Source: Zanthoxylum bungeanum (Eukaryota; Streptophyta; Magnoliopsida; Sapindales; Rutaceae). From it: a DNA stretch of 64,000 nucleotides. Position 1 is the stretch's first letter, and every line of letters begins with the position of its first letter. Location: positions 310,001 through 374,000 of the forward strand of contig SKCR01023420.1 in NCBI GenBank assembly GCA_019454045.1, written 5' to 3'. The notes below the pieces were generated by a model. That model worked only from the letters and a program-made list of their open reading frames with translations, searched no databases and was not told the DNA's origin. A program made the translations under genes and the position numbers. Positions 54,840 through 64,000 of the stretch are shown piece by piece.

Positions 54840-56761
54840 TGTTGGTCTCCAAGGCATTCCCAAGATCATGTAAAGCATGAAATAAATGTGAATACAAAAG
54901 TAAGAATGGCAGAAACATACTTACAAAGATCGGATGGTTGGATGCGTTGAACACAAAATTTTTTTGCTTCCTTGAAGTTTCGGCCAAGCTCCTTTGAAGT
55001 TGATCTCCAAGCTCCAAGCTTTGAGTGATGAGATTCCAAGCTCAATGGGAAAGGTTTCCCTATCACCTTATATGATCCTTTAATGTGCTAGCATTAGGAA
55101 AAATTACTACAAAATTTCCTTATCATTGCTTATAGTGCTCGGCAATTTGAGAGAGAGAGGGAGAAAGCGTTTTTCCTTTTGTTTTGTGTACTGTTTCTAA
55201 AACAAATTGCTAACAAAGTCAACTTTAATATTTGGTATATGCTTTTCCAAAAAACATAAAGCAAATTGGAGGGAAAAATACATTCAATGCCTCCATCTAC
55301 TCCCATCATGAATAGTGACTGGATGTCAATCACAAAAAGGTGACATGACTTCCATCACTAAAGTGACTTGCGATGTGACTTGTGGGCCCCACTTAAATTC
55401 AAAATCCGAATGGGCCCGCAAACACATTCCGGGCTCGGGTTCGTTAATTCTGAATTAACGAATTTTCCATTGCGATGTAATTAAATCAAATTTAATTAAA
55501 TAATTATGCCTAGCAAAATTACTATTCACGTCGCTCGCGAATTAATTCTAAATTAATTTGTTTGCCTGAATTAAAATCTAATTTTAATTCCGCGTCGAAA
55601 TCTAATTTCGTTTAATATATCGAATATATTATTTTATCGATTAATTCCAAATTAATCGTTCTCTCTCTTCAAAAAGTATTTTATCCCAAATAAAATCTCT
55701 CCGCAATTAATCATAGATTAATTATGTTCGAATCATACGTCATCGGTGAATCTTTGGGAAGCGACCCATGAGATCCCTGGATATGTTGGCAGTAATTCCG
55801 GTCGTCGGACTATCTGAATACGTACGTACCTCGTACTACATTTTTTACCGATTAACGAGACATGGTTGGCTTCTAGCAAAGCACCGTGCCTACCCAATTC
55901 TCCAGAAATATTCTTAAACGAATATATAATCTATGTCAGGCGTAGTATACGTAGTATTGCGTATTGCGATCTAGTATCGGATGTCACATGCAAGGCCTGG
56001 GGCTTGAATAATATATGCCCCGTACGAAGCATATATCGGATCACAAGTAACTAGTCTCTTTAATCGGATAATCATGACCTTGTCATATTATCCCGATGGT
56101 TGCAACCAATTAGAGTACTAGTTTTGTATCCCTGCATGATCATCATCTCCATATGAATGAAGTGATACTTTCATCTTGACATCACACCTAATACACTACG
56201 ATTCTCAATAAACCCAGAAGAGGCATACAAAGAACCTGTTAAAGTCCCGAACGACCAAAGCGTATTGATTGTCACAAGTACTAGCGATGTAAGTCTCAGG
56301 TTAAGACCAAATACACCTACCCTGATGCGGATTCCCATAGACACATAGTCATACTACCAATGGGATTCCTCGGGGTCTATCCAGAGCGAAGCTGTTTCCA
56401 TACCATCGGTAAACATAACCTCTTATCACACTTGCATAAGTATCCAATACTTAAATATATGAGAACTATGATGTTACGTTTCCATAACACGCACAAGTGC
56501 AATGCTAGTCTATTCCGCATTATCGATGTCCAGTCTCGATAATACTACGACTAGGGATATTTAATGATTAAACCGTTATGGATTGATATTGTCTCATATC
56601 TTATAATCCGGAACTAATCATAAGGACTTTTATCATTTATATATTAGAGTAATCAAATTACAAAATGATGAAATACAATTTCCATTGTCACATAGTTAAT
56701 TTATACAAAAACCACAATGTCTTTTACAAATAGTGACGCTATGGATCATAATTGTCTAACA
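54840..56761 (-). repeat. Minus-strand copia 5' LTR (1.9 kb)
   Basis: Minus strand TGTTAGACAATTATGATCC (56761) to TTGGAGACCAACA (54840). The inner half is shared with the plus-strand copia LTR at 1740-2778. The 55740-56560 part has the long ORF-free pattern of large copia LTRs. Short ORFs in it (54866-55333, 55866-56054, 56360-56542) are not genes. Confidence 0.85.
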
Positions 56762-57389
56762 TCAAGTTTTTCAGACAGAGAGACTGATTTCAGAAACAGT
56801 TTTCAGAATTCAGTTGCAGTTTTCAGAAAGAACTTTTAGAAAAGAAAGTTTTCCAGAAACAATAGTTTTATAAAAGATTTTTAGAATGAAGCTCAGAGTT
56901 TTAAGACAGAAAATAGTTTTCTTATAAAGTTGTCTCATGAGTTTTCGGTTTTAGAACTAAATATTTTATAATAGTTTTACGTTTTTCGTCCACTCACTTA
57001 GATCGTTCAGCGATCTAACCCCATCACTCTCAGTGTTTGTTTTGCAGGTATTCCAGGAGGATGAGCTCGAGAGGACGGATACTGATGGCAGTCACTAGTG
57101 GGTCTGAGTCCACCAGTCCAAGTATAAGTTCAGTCAAGTCAAGTAAAGTTTAGTTTGAGAAAATTGTATAAGTGAAGTTGTGTTCCAATACTCAGTGTAG
57201 AGTCAAAATGTATATAACGTTAAGTTCATATGAGTTTGTACTTTATGTTAACAAGTTTGGCAATGGTCCCATGTTCAAATTATAGTTGAGTTATGACAGT
57301 AGCAAAAAATTCAGTTAGTATTTCAGTGGCTTAAGGGAATAGTACGGCCTATTCCCCACCGGTAACATCTCCGGATCGAGGATGTTACA
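56762..57389 (-). repeat. Gypsy-type LTR fragment (TGTAACATCC start)
   Basis: Minus strand starts TGTAACATCCTCGATCCGG at 57389. A block with GACTGCCATCAGTATCCGTC and CTCGAGCTCATCC (57050-57110) parallels 62900-62945, suggesting relation to the LTR-like piece at 62531. It is truncated by the copia LTR at 56761. Assignment to a lineage is uncertain; the TGTAACA start suits several plant gypsy families. Confidence 0.5.
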
Positions 57390-58627
57390 AGTAATTATCT
57401 TATAATTATTACTAACATGATTATATCATAATCATGATTTGATTATCTTATAATCAAAAAATTCTTGAAAACATTAAGTTAAACTAATTTAACATAGTTT
57501 TCATTTGTGGCAAAATATTATTAATCTCATGAATATTATATAAATATAATGTGAGCATATTATTAGACAATCTAATTATATTAGGTTTGCTACAGTTAAT
57601 CGAGCTAGTACAAGGACCAAATGGACCAACGGTGCCGAGCTCCAATAATTTCGAAATATTAATTAATCTCTTTTAATCAAATATTACGAATTATTAACTT
57701 CGCGTTATTGTATAAAAAACTAGAAGTTGAACTCTCATTACCGTAGATGGAAAATAAGCCGAAAAAACTTCGGTGTCCATCGATATAGTCATTACATATG
57801 TATACAACCCTTCACGAATATCTCATAAGTAGAGCCGGGTCATAAGTTTGTTATACCCCTCTAAATATTTTGTCTCTTAAGCACCATTGATTCTATAATG
57901 AACAATTAATTCATAACAATTATGAATATAAAAATTTCTATTTATAATAGAAGAGTTGAGCGCTCAAATTTTTCAAGTCCCGAATCAATTCTTAAAAGGG
58001 ATATTTTTCTGCTTCTCGTAAGAATGAGTGAATTCCATATCTGTGTAAAAATTTCCCAACTACACACCAAACCATATCTCCAAAATATGTAGTTATTGGC
58101 CGGGAATGCAACACCAACCTCACCGTAGTAAATCAAAGGACATAGTCAACCATGCAGGAGTTAGTAGTACACTCAGGATTAAGATCGAATCCATATATAA
58201 CCATCTAGTAGATAAAATAAATTTTTTCGGTTAACGGATATTAAAAGAAATTCGTATTTATCTGAGTCCAGTCCTATATAATATCATCATACAAGGTGCC
58301 TTCATTCCCATGTTACTATACGAACAATCCTGGATCAAGGTCGTCATACAAATATAGAATGGACCGCAGGTATAGATAAGCCACAAACAAGTACCCTTAT
58401 TGTTTACTCTCTATGGGCTATTTAGATTACTAACTTCAGACTTAAATCCTCATATACATCAAACATAGACTAAGTCTGAAAATATAAGAGTAATTAAGGT
58501 AAACAAAACAATTAGACAATATGCGATATAAATCAAACAACTTTGATATATGAATAATGTATTTATTATTATTACAATAATCAATTCCGTTTACAATACA
58601 TGAAGCTCTATGGCATATATCCCAACA
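57390..58627 (-). repeat. Copia-type LTR, solo or truncated
   Basis: Minus strand begins TGTTGGGATATATGCC at 58627, a typical start of large copia LTRs, and continues AT-rich with sequence of that LTR style. No PBS, PPT or coding domain adjoins it, and I cannot find a target duplication or a clear far end near 57390. The ORF at 57942-58136 lies within it. Confidence 0.5.
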
Positions 58628-59151
58628 CTTTCAAGTGTATGAAGTGTTGAGAAAAACCTTCATTTTATAAGCACAATGAGGCAAGTAAATAAGTAATAAT
58701 ATAAGAAATGATGATCCTTAATTTAGGGAGATAATGTGAGGGATGGGAAGTCAAAATGTTGCTAATGGTAGATTAAAAAATTTATTGATAAACATCCACA
58801 TAGTTTTATATTTTCATAACACTTCCCTTTAGATGTTTATCCTATAAAGAATATGCCTCATTAAAATAATTGCTAGCAAAAACCAATGGAAAAACTAGAG
58901 AAGGAAAAAGAGTACATCATTCACTATAATTTAACAATTTTCAACATTACCTCATTAAAACCTTACTAAGAAAAACCTAATGGCTCGGATTAAAAAAACT
59001 AGGAAAGGAAAAAGAGTACAATGTTTGTAGTTTCATTCAAGTCATCAGCTCCTCTTTAATAAGTAAGCTTCCCTTCAATGGATGTTTCCTCTTAATGTGA
59101 CATTATTGCTTTATTGATCAGTCATCTAATTGATAGCACCTTAGGTGAAAG
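58628..59151. other. Unclassified repeat-derived DNA
   Basis: AT-rich. Two related copies of a 'CTCATTAAAA...AAAAACC.AATGG...GGAAAAAGAGTACA' block at about 58854-58915 and 58951-59015. The block is familiar from plant retroelement 3' regions, but I cannot name the element. No gene. Confidence 0.4.
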
Positions 59152-59746
59152 TGTAAGGAGCCTAGGACACCACTTATCTCCACATTGGTATGATATTGTC
59201 CACTTTGGGCCTAAGCCCTCATGGATTTGCTATTGGGTTATACCCAGAAGGCCTCATACCAATGAAGATACATGTCCATCCTTATATGCCCATGATCTTC
59301 CCCATTTCTAACCAATGTGGGACTTTGGGACTTTTTTTGACCAAACAATCCTCCCCTCGAACAAAGGACCACAAAGGACAACTGAGCCTCCCCTCAAACG
59401 ATCATTCATCCGTCCACTCCATGAAGACCAGAGCACACCGCCTGTCTAACCGAGCACTCACGGATCACGATCGAGGCTCACCACCTTTGTTCGGTATTCC
59501 GAGGATTCATCCAGATGGCTAACTCCGGGGCATGGCTCTGATACCACTGTAAGGAACCTATGACACCACTTATCTCCACATTGGTATGATATTGTCCACT
59601 TTGGGCCTAAGCCCTCATGGATTTGCTCTTGGGTTATACCCAAAAGGCCTCATACCAATGGAGATACATGTCCATCCTTATATGCCCATGATCCTCCCCA
59701 ATTCTAACCAATGTGGGACTTTGGGACTTTGTTTGCACACTCAACA
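59152..59746 (-). mobile_element. TRIM element (terminal-repeat retrotransposon in miniature)
   Basis: Two LTRs of about 196 and 199 bp (59152-59347 and 59548-59746) flank an internal part of only 200 bp. On the minus strand each LTR starts TGTT and ends CCTTACA. The PBS TGGTATCAGAGCC (59534-59546, tRNA-iMet) follows the right LTR, and a purine tract TTCGAGGGGAGGATT precedes the left LTR (59348-59362). No coding capacity; ORFs at 59114-59987 are artefacts. Confidence 0.85.
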
Positions 59747-59915
59747 ATCCTCCCCTCGAACAAAGGACCACAAAGGACCATCGAGTCTCCCCTCAAACGA
59801 TCATCCATCCGTCCACTCTAGCATAGGCCAACTCCTCTTCACCGTGTTGGGATTAGGACACGTCCATGAAGACCGAAGCGCACCGCCTATCAAACCGAGC
59901 ATTTTAACGGATCAA
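59747..59915 (-). repeat. Second TRIM internal segment (tandem copy)
   Basis: Beyond the right LTR the internal sequence starts again with the same purine tract and runs parallel to 59348-59470, with an extra 46 bp or so around 59820-59865. It has no third LTR or PBS. The arrangement LTR-internal-LTR-internal is a partial tandem array. Confidence 0.75.
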
Positions 59916-61140
59916 TTGATAAATAAATTTTCAGTTTGTGACTTGACTATCTTCATAAGAAACGTCACCATGTACATATATTATTAACTGTGTGTTACAT
60001 AAAGGTATATGTTTGCACACCATTTCCATATATTCAAGCTTACTATGAACAATAATTTATTTACAAGAATGCACATACTATACAATGTGTAGTTTAACAC
60101 AAGTTACTTTGCAATAAAATATGGTACTTCAGGACCCATAAATAATATTTCATGTTCTAAAATAAGAAAATAACAATTCTTTATTATAATTTTCCTATAT
60201 GAAATACTTAAGATATTTCTATAATATTAGTTAATGTACTAACTTGATAATTTTTAAACCAAAATCTTTTCCACTCTTCAAGAGTGGTTTTATTTGAATT
60301 ATCAATATATTTTTCAAACATTACATAAGTAGTTTGTAATTTTAATAAAATCACATAAGAAAGTGGATACTTAGCATATCCTATTTATTATAATTATTTT
60401 CTATAATAATTATGCAACATGTAGATGGATTACTGGGATCACTATAGTTTTAACATATACGATTTTAATTTTGTGCTTCAAGTAAATGCTCATTTTATCT
60501 TAACACAATAATTTTTACTTCTTCGGGTGTCTAGACAACAAGTTCATTTCAAATTTAATTAATGAATTTTACGACTTCAAACATATGGACTACAGGTCTA
60601 AAATACTTTAAATTTTGCTTACGTCTTCAAGTGTATGGACAATAGGTCCAATTATCTTATAATTTTGGCCAATTATATAATTTAATAATCTTTCACATTT
60701 TTATTTTCAGGATCCTTGATATTATTTTTCTTAATATCAATAATAATAACAAATGCAAATATATTTTCACATTAATATTATGTCAATTTGTAAACTTATT
60801 TATAAACCAACATATAATTGATAGAAAAATCATCGTCGATGAACACTAAAAAGTGTACATTCAATAAAAAGAAAAGTAATTGTTTTACACTTACAGTTTT
60901 ATTAATCCCTTTAATTTATCACATTTGTGAAATCATAATTAAATTTGTGATTTACATATTTTTATTATGATTTTTATTTATTATATAGGTAAAATACTTA
61001 TTCGGATGCTCAACATGAAAATGGATATGAAATCTGAAATTCCAAGAGCCAGAAACCCAAAAGCACGCGATAGCTAGATTCAAATCGGACTTGAAAAATA
61101 TTCATCGTATTTAGATTGGCGACAAAATGAGCTTATGATT
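59916..61140. other. AT-rich intergenic DNA, no gene seen
   Basis: No ORF or family domain. There is a short hairpin CCACTCTTCAAGAGTGG at about 60271-60287 and three decayed copies of 'CTTCAAGTGTATGGACAACAGGTC'-like sequence at about 60520-60640. Confidence 0.5.
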
Positions 61141-61149
61141 TATTTACCT

Positions 61150-61299
61150 ACAAATTTATTATTATTATTATTATTATAATTATAATTATTATTATAATTA
61201 TTATTATTATATATAATATATTTTGGAGTACCCACCAAGATTTTATATATATAATATTTTATATAAATTATATTGGAGGTTCCACCATGATTATATATA

Positions 61300-61341
<42 letters not shown>

Positions 61342-61380
61342 AATGCATTAATATAATAATAATAATAATATATAATAAAT
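61150..61380. repeat. AT microsatellite block
   Basis: (ATT)n/(AAT)n stretches at 61158-61215 and 61345-61375 and a (TA)n run at 61292-61335, with a GGAGTACCCACCAAGATTTTATATA-type duplication (61225-61290). Confidence 0.85.
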
Positions 61381-61419
61381 AAACATGAAATGACAACCCA
61401 TGTGAGTTTTCATTGAAAA

Positions 61420-62300
61420 CATTTCAAGCACAGCTTGCAATTTGCAAGAGAGGTGCCTAACATCTAACCTATAAATAGAAGTGATCAGCACTTCGGTCTA
61501 AATTTCACACTTCTCTCTGAGAATTTGTGGAGTTTCAGCTCTTGTGTCTTTTATTTTTCAAGTTTTGTTATAATTTCTTGTTCTTTCAGTAAAAAAATTA
61601 TATGTGTTTTTATTCAGAGCATAAGTAGCTAATTCTATTATGCTGGGGTAAAAGGGTGAAACTCTTAATATGTGAATATAAATTAATTTTACTTATATTA
61701 TAATATATGAATTTTAATCTAAAGACTAATCTTTAATCTATTCTTATATTTGTAGGTGTCTTGATTCACTATAGACAATCTCATCTTTGTTGGTACAATC
61801 AATACTTTACCCATACTACATGAGAGAGTAATTTAAATCTAGACTAATAATTGACAAACTTTGTTGCCGCCTTTACGAATGATTTTATATATTTGCCATT
61901 ATTGAGTACCTAAATGGACTTGTTATAGACAAATGTTAACACCACTTATATGGTTGGTTTTATATGTTTTGGCATAATAATTCCTTAAGTAAATTAACTG
62001 AGTAATAATGACAATTTATATATTATAGAAAGTAATATTTCTCTATATTTGAAATATCAAGAGTGGATCTCCTAACCACAACATTTTATTTTATTGTTGT
62101 AGTCCAATTTAAGATATTCATCACTTCAAACAATTCAGACTTTTTATTTTCACTCAAATTATTTTTTTATTTTACTACATCTATTCCTTGTGGATCGACC
62201 CCGGACTTACCAGATTAATTTATTAGTTCGACACTCTTATACTTAGGAGTTAAGAACCACTCTGTGAGTGTGTCAATCGTTTCTTATATATATCCAATGC
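61420..62300 (+). repeat. Possible LTR fragment with promoter
   Basis: TATA box CTATAAATAG at 61470, followed by a CT-rich start-like stretch and, at 62187-62212, CTTGTGGATCGACCCCGGACTTACC. That motif resembles the block before the end of A-family and Athila/Tat LTRs (compare GTCCTTGTGGGATCGATA at 6646). No matching second LTR is in the window. An alternative is a fragment of a pararetrovirus promoter. Confidence 0.35.
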
Positions 62301-62530
62301 AATCTTTAAATATTTATAAATTATTAGCTACTGCAAGGATGATTCAGATCTCTTCATCATTTACATGTGTGTGTTTTAGGAAAATTTGAATATTTTTATT
62401 TTTCACCATATACCTCTTCAAGGGTAATTGAGATTCATTTATTTCTTGGTATACATACACCTCTTTAAGTACAATCTACACAATAATTTCATAGAGATTA
62501 ATATTTTTCTATATATGCAAACACATTATG
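62301..62530. other. AT-rich DNA, nothing recognised
   Basis: No ORF, repeat or element terminus identified. Confidence 0.4.
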
Positions 62531-63030
62531 TAACACCCAGCCAGAGGTAATGTGCTATCGGCAAGAGACATGATTAACCCATCTCCATAAGCCTATAAAT
62601 TTATAAAAAAAATAATCAGGCATGATGTATCCTAAAACTGGAAAACCTGGATCATAGTCCAGAATCAAAACAGAATATAAGAAAAACAACAAACAAACAA
62701 AAGGACCTCAGGTCCACCTAAACAAATCAAATCAATACTTAAGGGCTCCGTCCCCACATCATCTATCAACAAACAAGGGCTATGTGCCCACAACATAATA
62801 AGCAATCAAACATGTACTTATTACAAACATCGTGCTCAGCACAACAACCAAAACAATAATCAAAATATCCTAAACTTCTAAAACTTCTTCCAGGACAATT
62901 GCGATGGTGACTGCCACTTAGGTGATTCGTGTCTCGAGCATGACTTCCAAAGCTGAAGTGGTTGACCCACCTGATAGCCAACCTATAAAACTAGAAAACT
63001 AGTTTGGTATGAGTTATAAAAACCCAGTAA
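62531..63030 (+). repeat. Gypsy-type LTR-like segment (TGTAACACCC start)
   Basis: Begins TGTAACACCCAGCC, a frequent plant gypsy LTR start. It contains GGTCCACC, GGTGACTGCCACTTAG and GTGTCTCGAGCATGAC, which parallel the reverse of 57050-57110, and 'AAAACCCAGTAAGTAACC' near 63020. The minus-strand ORF 62766-62981 shows no known domain. The far end was not found. Confidence 0.45.
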
Positions 63031-64000
63031 GTAACCATTTTAGTACAGCAAATAGAACATACAAGTCAACCACAATAGAAGTTTGTTAGAATTATCAATT
63101 TATTAGGAGCTTTAGAATTATCATCTTTCTATTATCCTCTATACTTTATCTATGTCAAATTTCCATATTTACATATTTACATGTTGTCAATATAATGGCC
63201 AGATATTCAAAGCACATAAAGCATGGATTCGAAATCATAAATTATGTCATATAACATCGAAACTATTTCAATATTGAAGCATGAAGTCACCTATTAATAC
63301 TTATCAGAAGTAAACATCTTTGAAATATCATCAAATCGGTAAATCTAACAAATTTTCTTCTATTCTATCTTCAATACCAAAATAAGCTTTCTTTAACATT
63401 TCTTAACCACGATAACCTTACAATAGCTTAACACTTGAGGTTCATATGCATTCACACACCATAACACACTTCTCTTATATACAAGCAAATACAATTTCAG
63501 AATTCTTACACATATACGTACATACCAATACAACTTAGCAAACACGCTTTATAACCACTGAAATTCACATCAGTTTCAAATCATCTATTCATTTCACATA
63601 TGCGTACACGATCCATATATATCACAAGTTCTATCATACACATACATACACTCAGACATATTTATAAACATCATGCAACCAACCACGAAGCACACATAAC
63701 AATCAATACATCAAAGATCACATCACCCAATTATACATACATATGATTGGCTTACACACACAATACTCATATGAGACTCATCACCTATTTTAGAATAGGT
63801 ATGAGATGAATTCCATCCGAATGGATTCCTAACCAGATCGACTACTACAGTAAGCATTTATCAACCAATCAAATAAACACACATGTGCGAATATCACGTA
63901 GCACAAACCCATCACTCGAGTTCTCATACATAAGCATATACATGACAAACACATATGATTTTTCATCCAAATACTCATTTACATACATATATTTCAAACA
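63031..64000. other. AT/CA-rich DNA to window end
   Basis: No ORF of note. Many CATACA/ACACACA runs, and short hairpins CCTATTTTAGAATAGG (63785-63800) and CCATCCGAATGG (63813-63824). It may be a continuation of the LTR-like segment before it. Confidence 0.4.

Larger units (their letters stand above)
7664..56761 (-). mobile_element. Minus-strand Ty1/copia element, host of the nested insertions
   Basis: Segments in element order: 5' LTR 54840-56761, iMet PBS 54826-54838, leader 54103-54825 plus 34314-35784, gag 33664-34313, zinc knuckle/PR/INT/RT 19829-18076, and RT/RNase H 8405-7664. Each segment resumes in register across an insertion, and two of the insertions carry clean 5-bp duplications. 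The 3' LTR is missing. The lineage within copia is not settled from motifs alone; LTRs of about 1.9 kb and a roughly 2.2 kb leader are on the large side. Confidence 0.85.

Noticed and set aside
62766..62981. Cys/His-containing ORF on the minus strand
   Set aside because: Short, in an LTR-like segment, with no recognisable spacing of metal-binding residues.

Overview
The window is plant nuclear DNA, most likely from a dicot, and consists almost entirely of nested LTR retrotransposons. The evidence is plant-type primer-binding sites (tRNA-iMet, tRNA-Asp and a tRNA-Arg-like site), Ty1/copia, Ogre/Tat and Athila coding domains, a TRIM element and very AT-rich flanks. I see no intact ordinary host gene, rRNA, tRNA gene or CRISPR array. 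Nearly every element ORF is broken by stops or frameshifts.

Layout. 1-2778: decayed plus-strand copia element (INT/RT/RNase H and part of its 3' LTR). About 3240-6722: 3' half of an Athila-like element, here called A0. 6723-7663: LTR fragment of an Ogre/Tat-like element (B0). 7664-56761: one minus-strand copia element split by later insertions. Its 5' LTR lies at 54840-56761, its leader at 54103-54839 and 34314-35784, gag at 33664-34313, PR-INT-RT at 18076-19829 and RT/RNase H at 7664-8405. Inserted into it are B1 (Ogre-like, plus strand, 8406-18070, TSD GCGAT), B2 (Ogre-like, minus strand, 19830-33663) and A1 (Athila-like, minus strand, 35785-54102). A1 carries a further element, A2, inside its own 5' LTR (42250-52256, TSD GTCAG). 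56762-64000: remains of other gypsy and copia LTRs, a tandem TRIM array (59152-about 59915), microsatellites and AT-rich DNA.

The most interesting system is the A family. A2 keeps Athila gag, protease and the integrase tail, but has lost RT, RNase H and most of integrase. In the position where Athila elements carry their extra env-like ORF it has two foreign ORFs. The first (46638-47186) is a small basic protein with a GRSTYAKKR block and a Cys cluster, resembling the cysteine-rich nucleic-acid-binding proteins of carlavirus-type plant RNA viruses. The second (45724-46377) is an intronless LONELY GUY (LOG) cytokinin-activating phosphoribohydrolase with the PGGxGTxxE signature and only one premature stop. 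A1 carries a decayed copy of the same LOG gene and the C-terminal part of the virus-like gene, behind a different first ORF. A0 keeps only the last LOG codons. The cargo is therefore an inherited part of a retrotransposon family and not a one-off insertion.

B2 has the full Ogre/Tat order: gag, PR, acidic linker, RT, RNase H, a second archaeal-type RNase H, INT, a 3' minisatellite and about 2.9 kb LTRs. B1 is an internal-deletion derivative keeping gag and both ends; it could move only with enzymes supplied by another element. The B LTRs hold tandem blocks, clusters of CGTTCGAACG palindromes and a second copy of the PBS sequence. Coordinates of decayed domains are approximate, and all assignments come from reading motifs without database searches.
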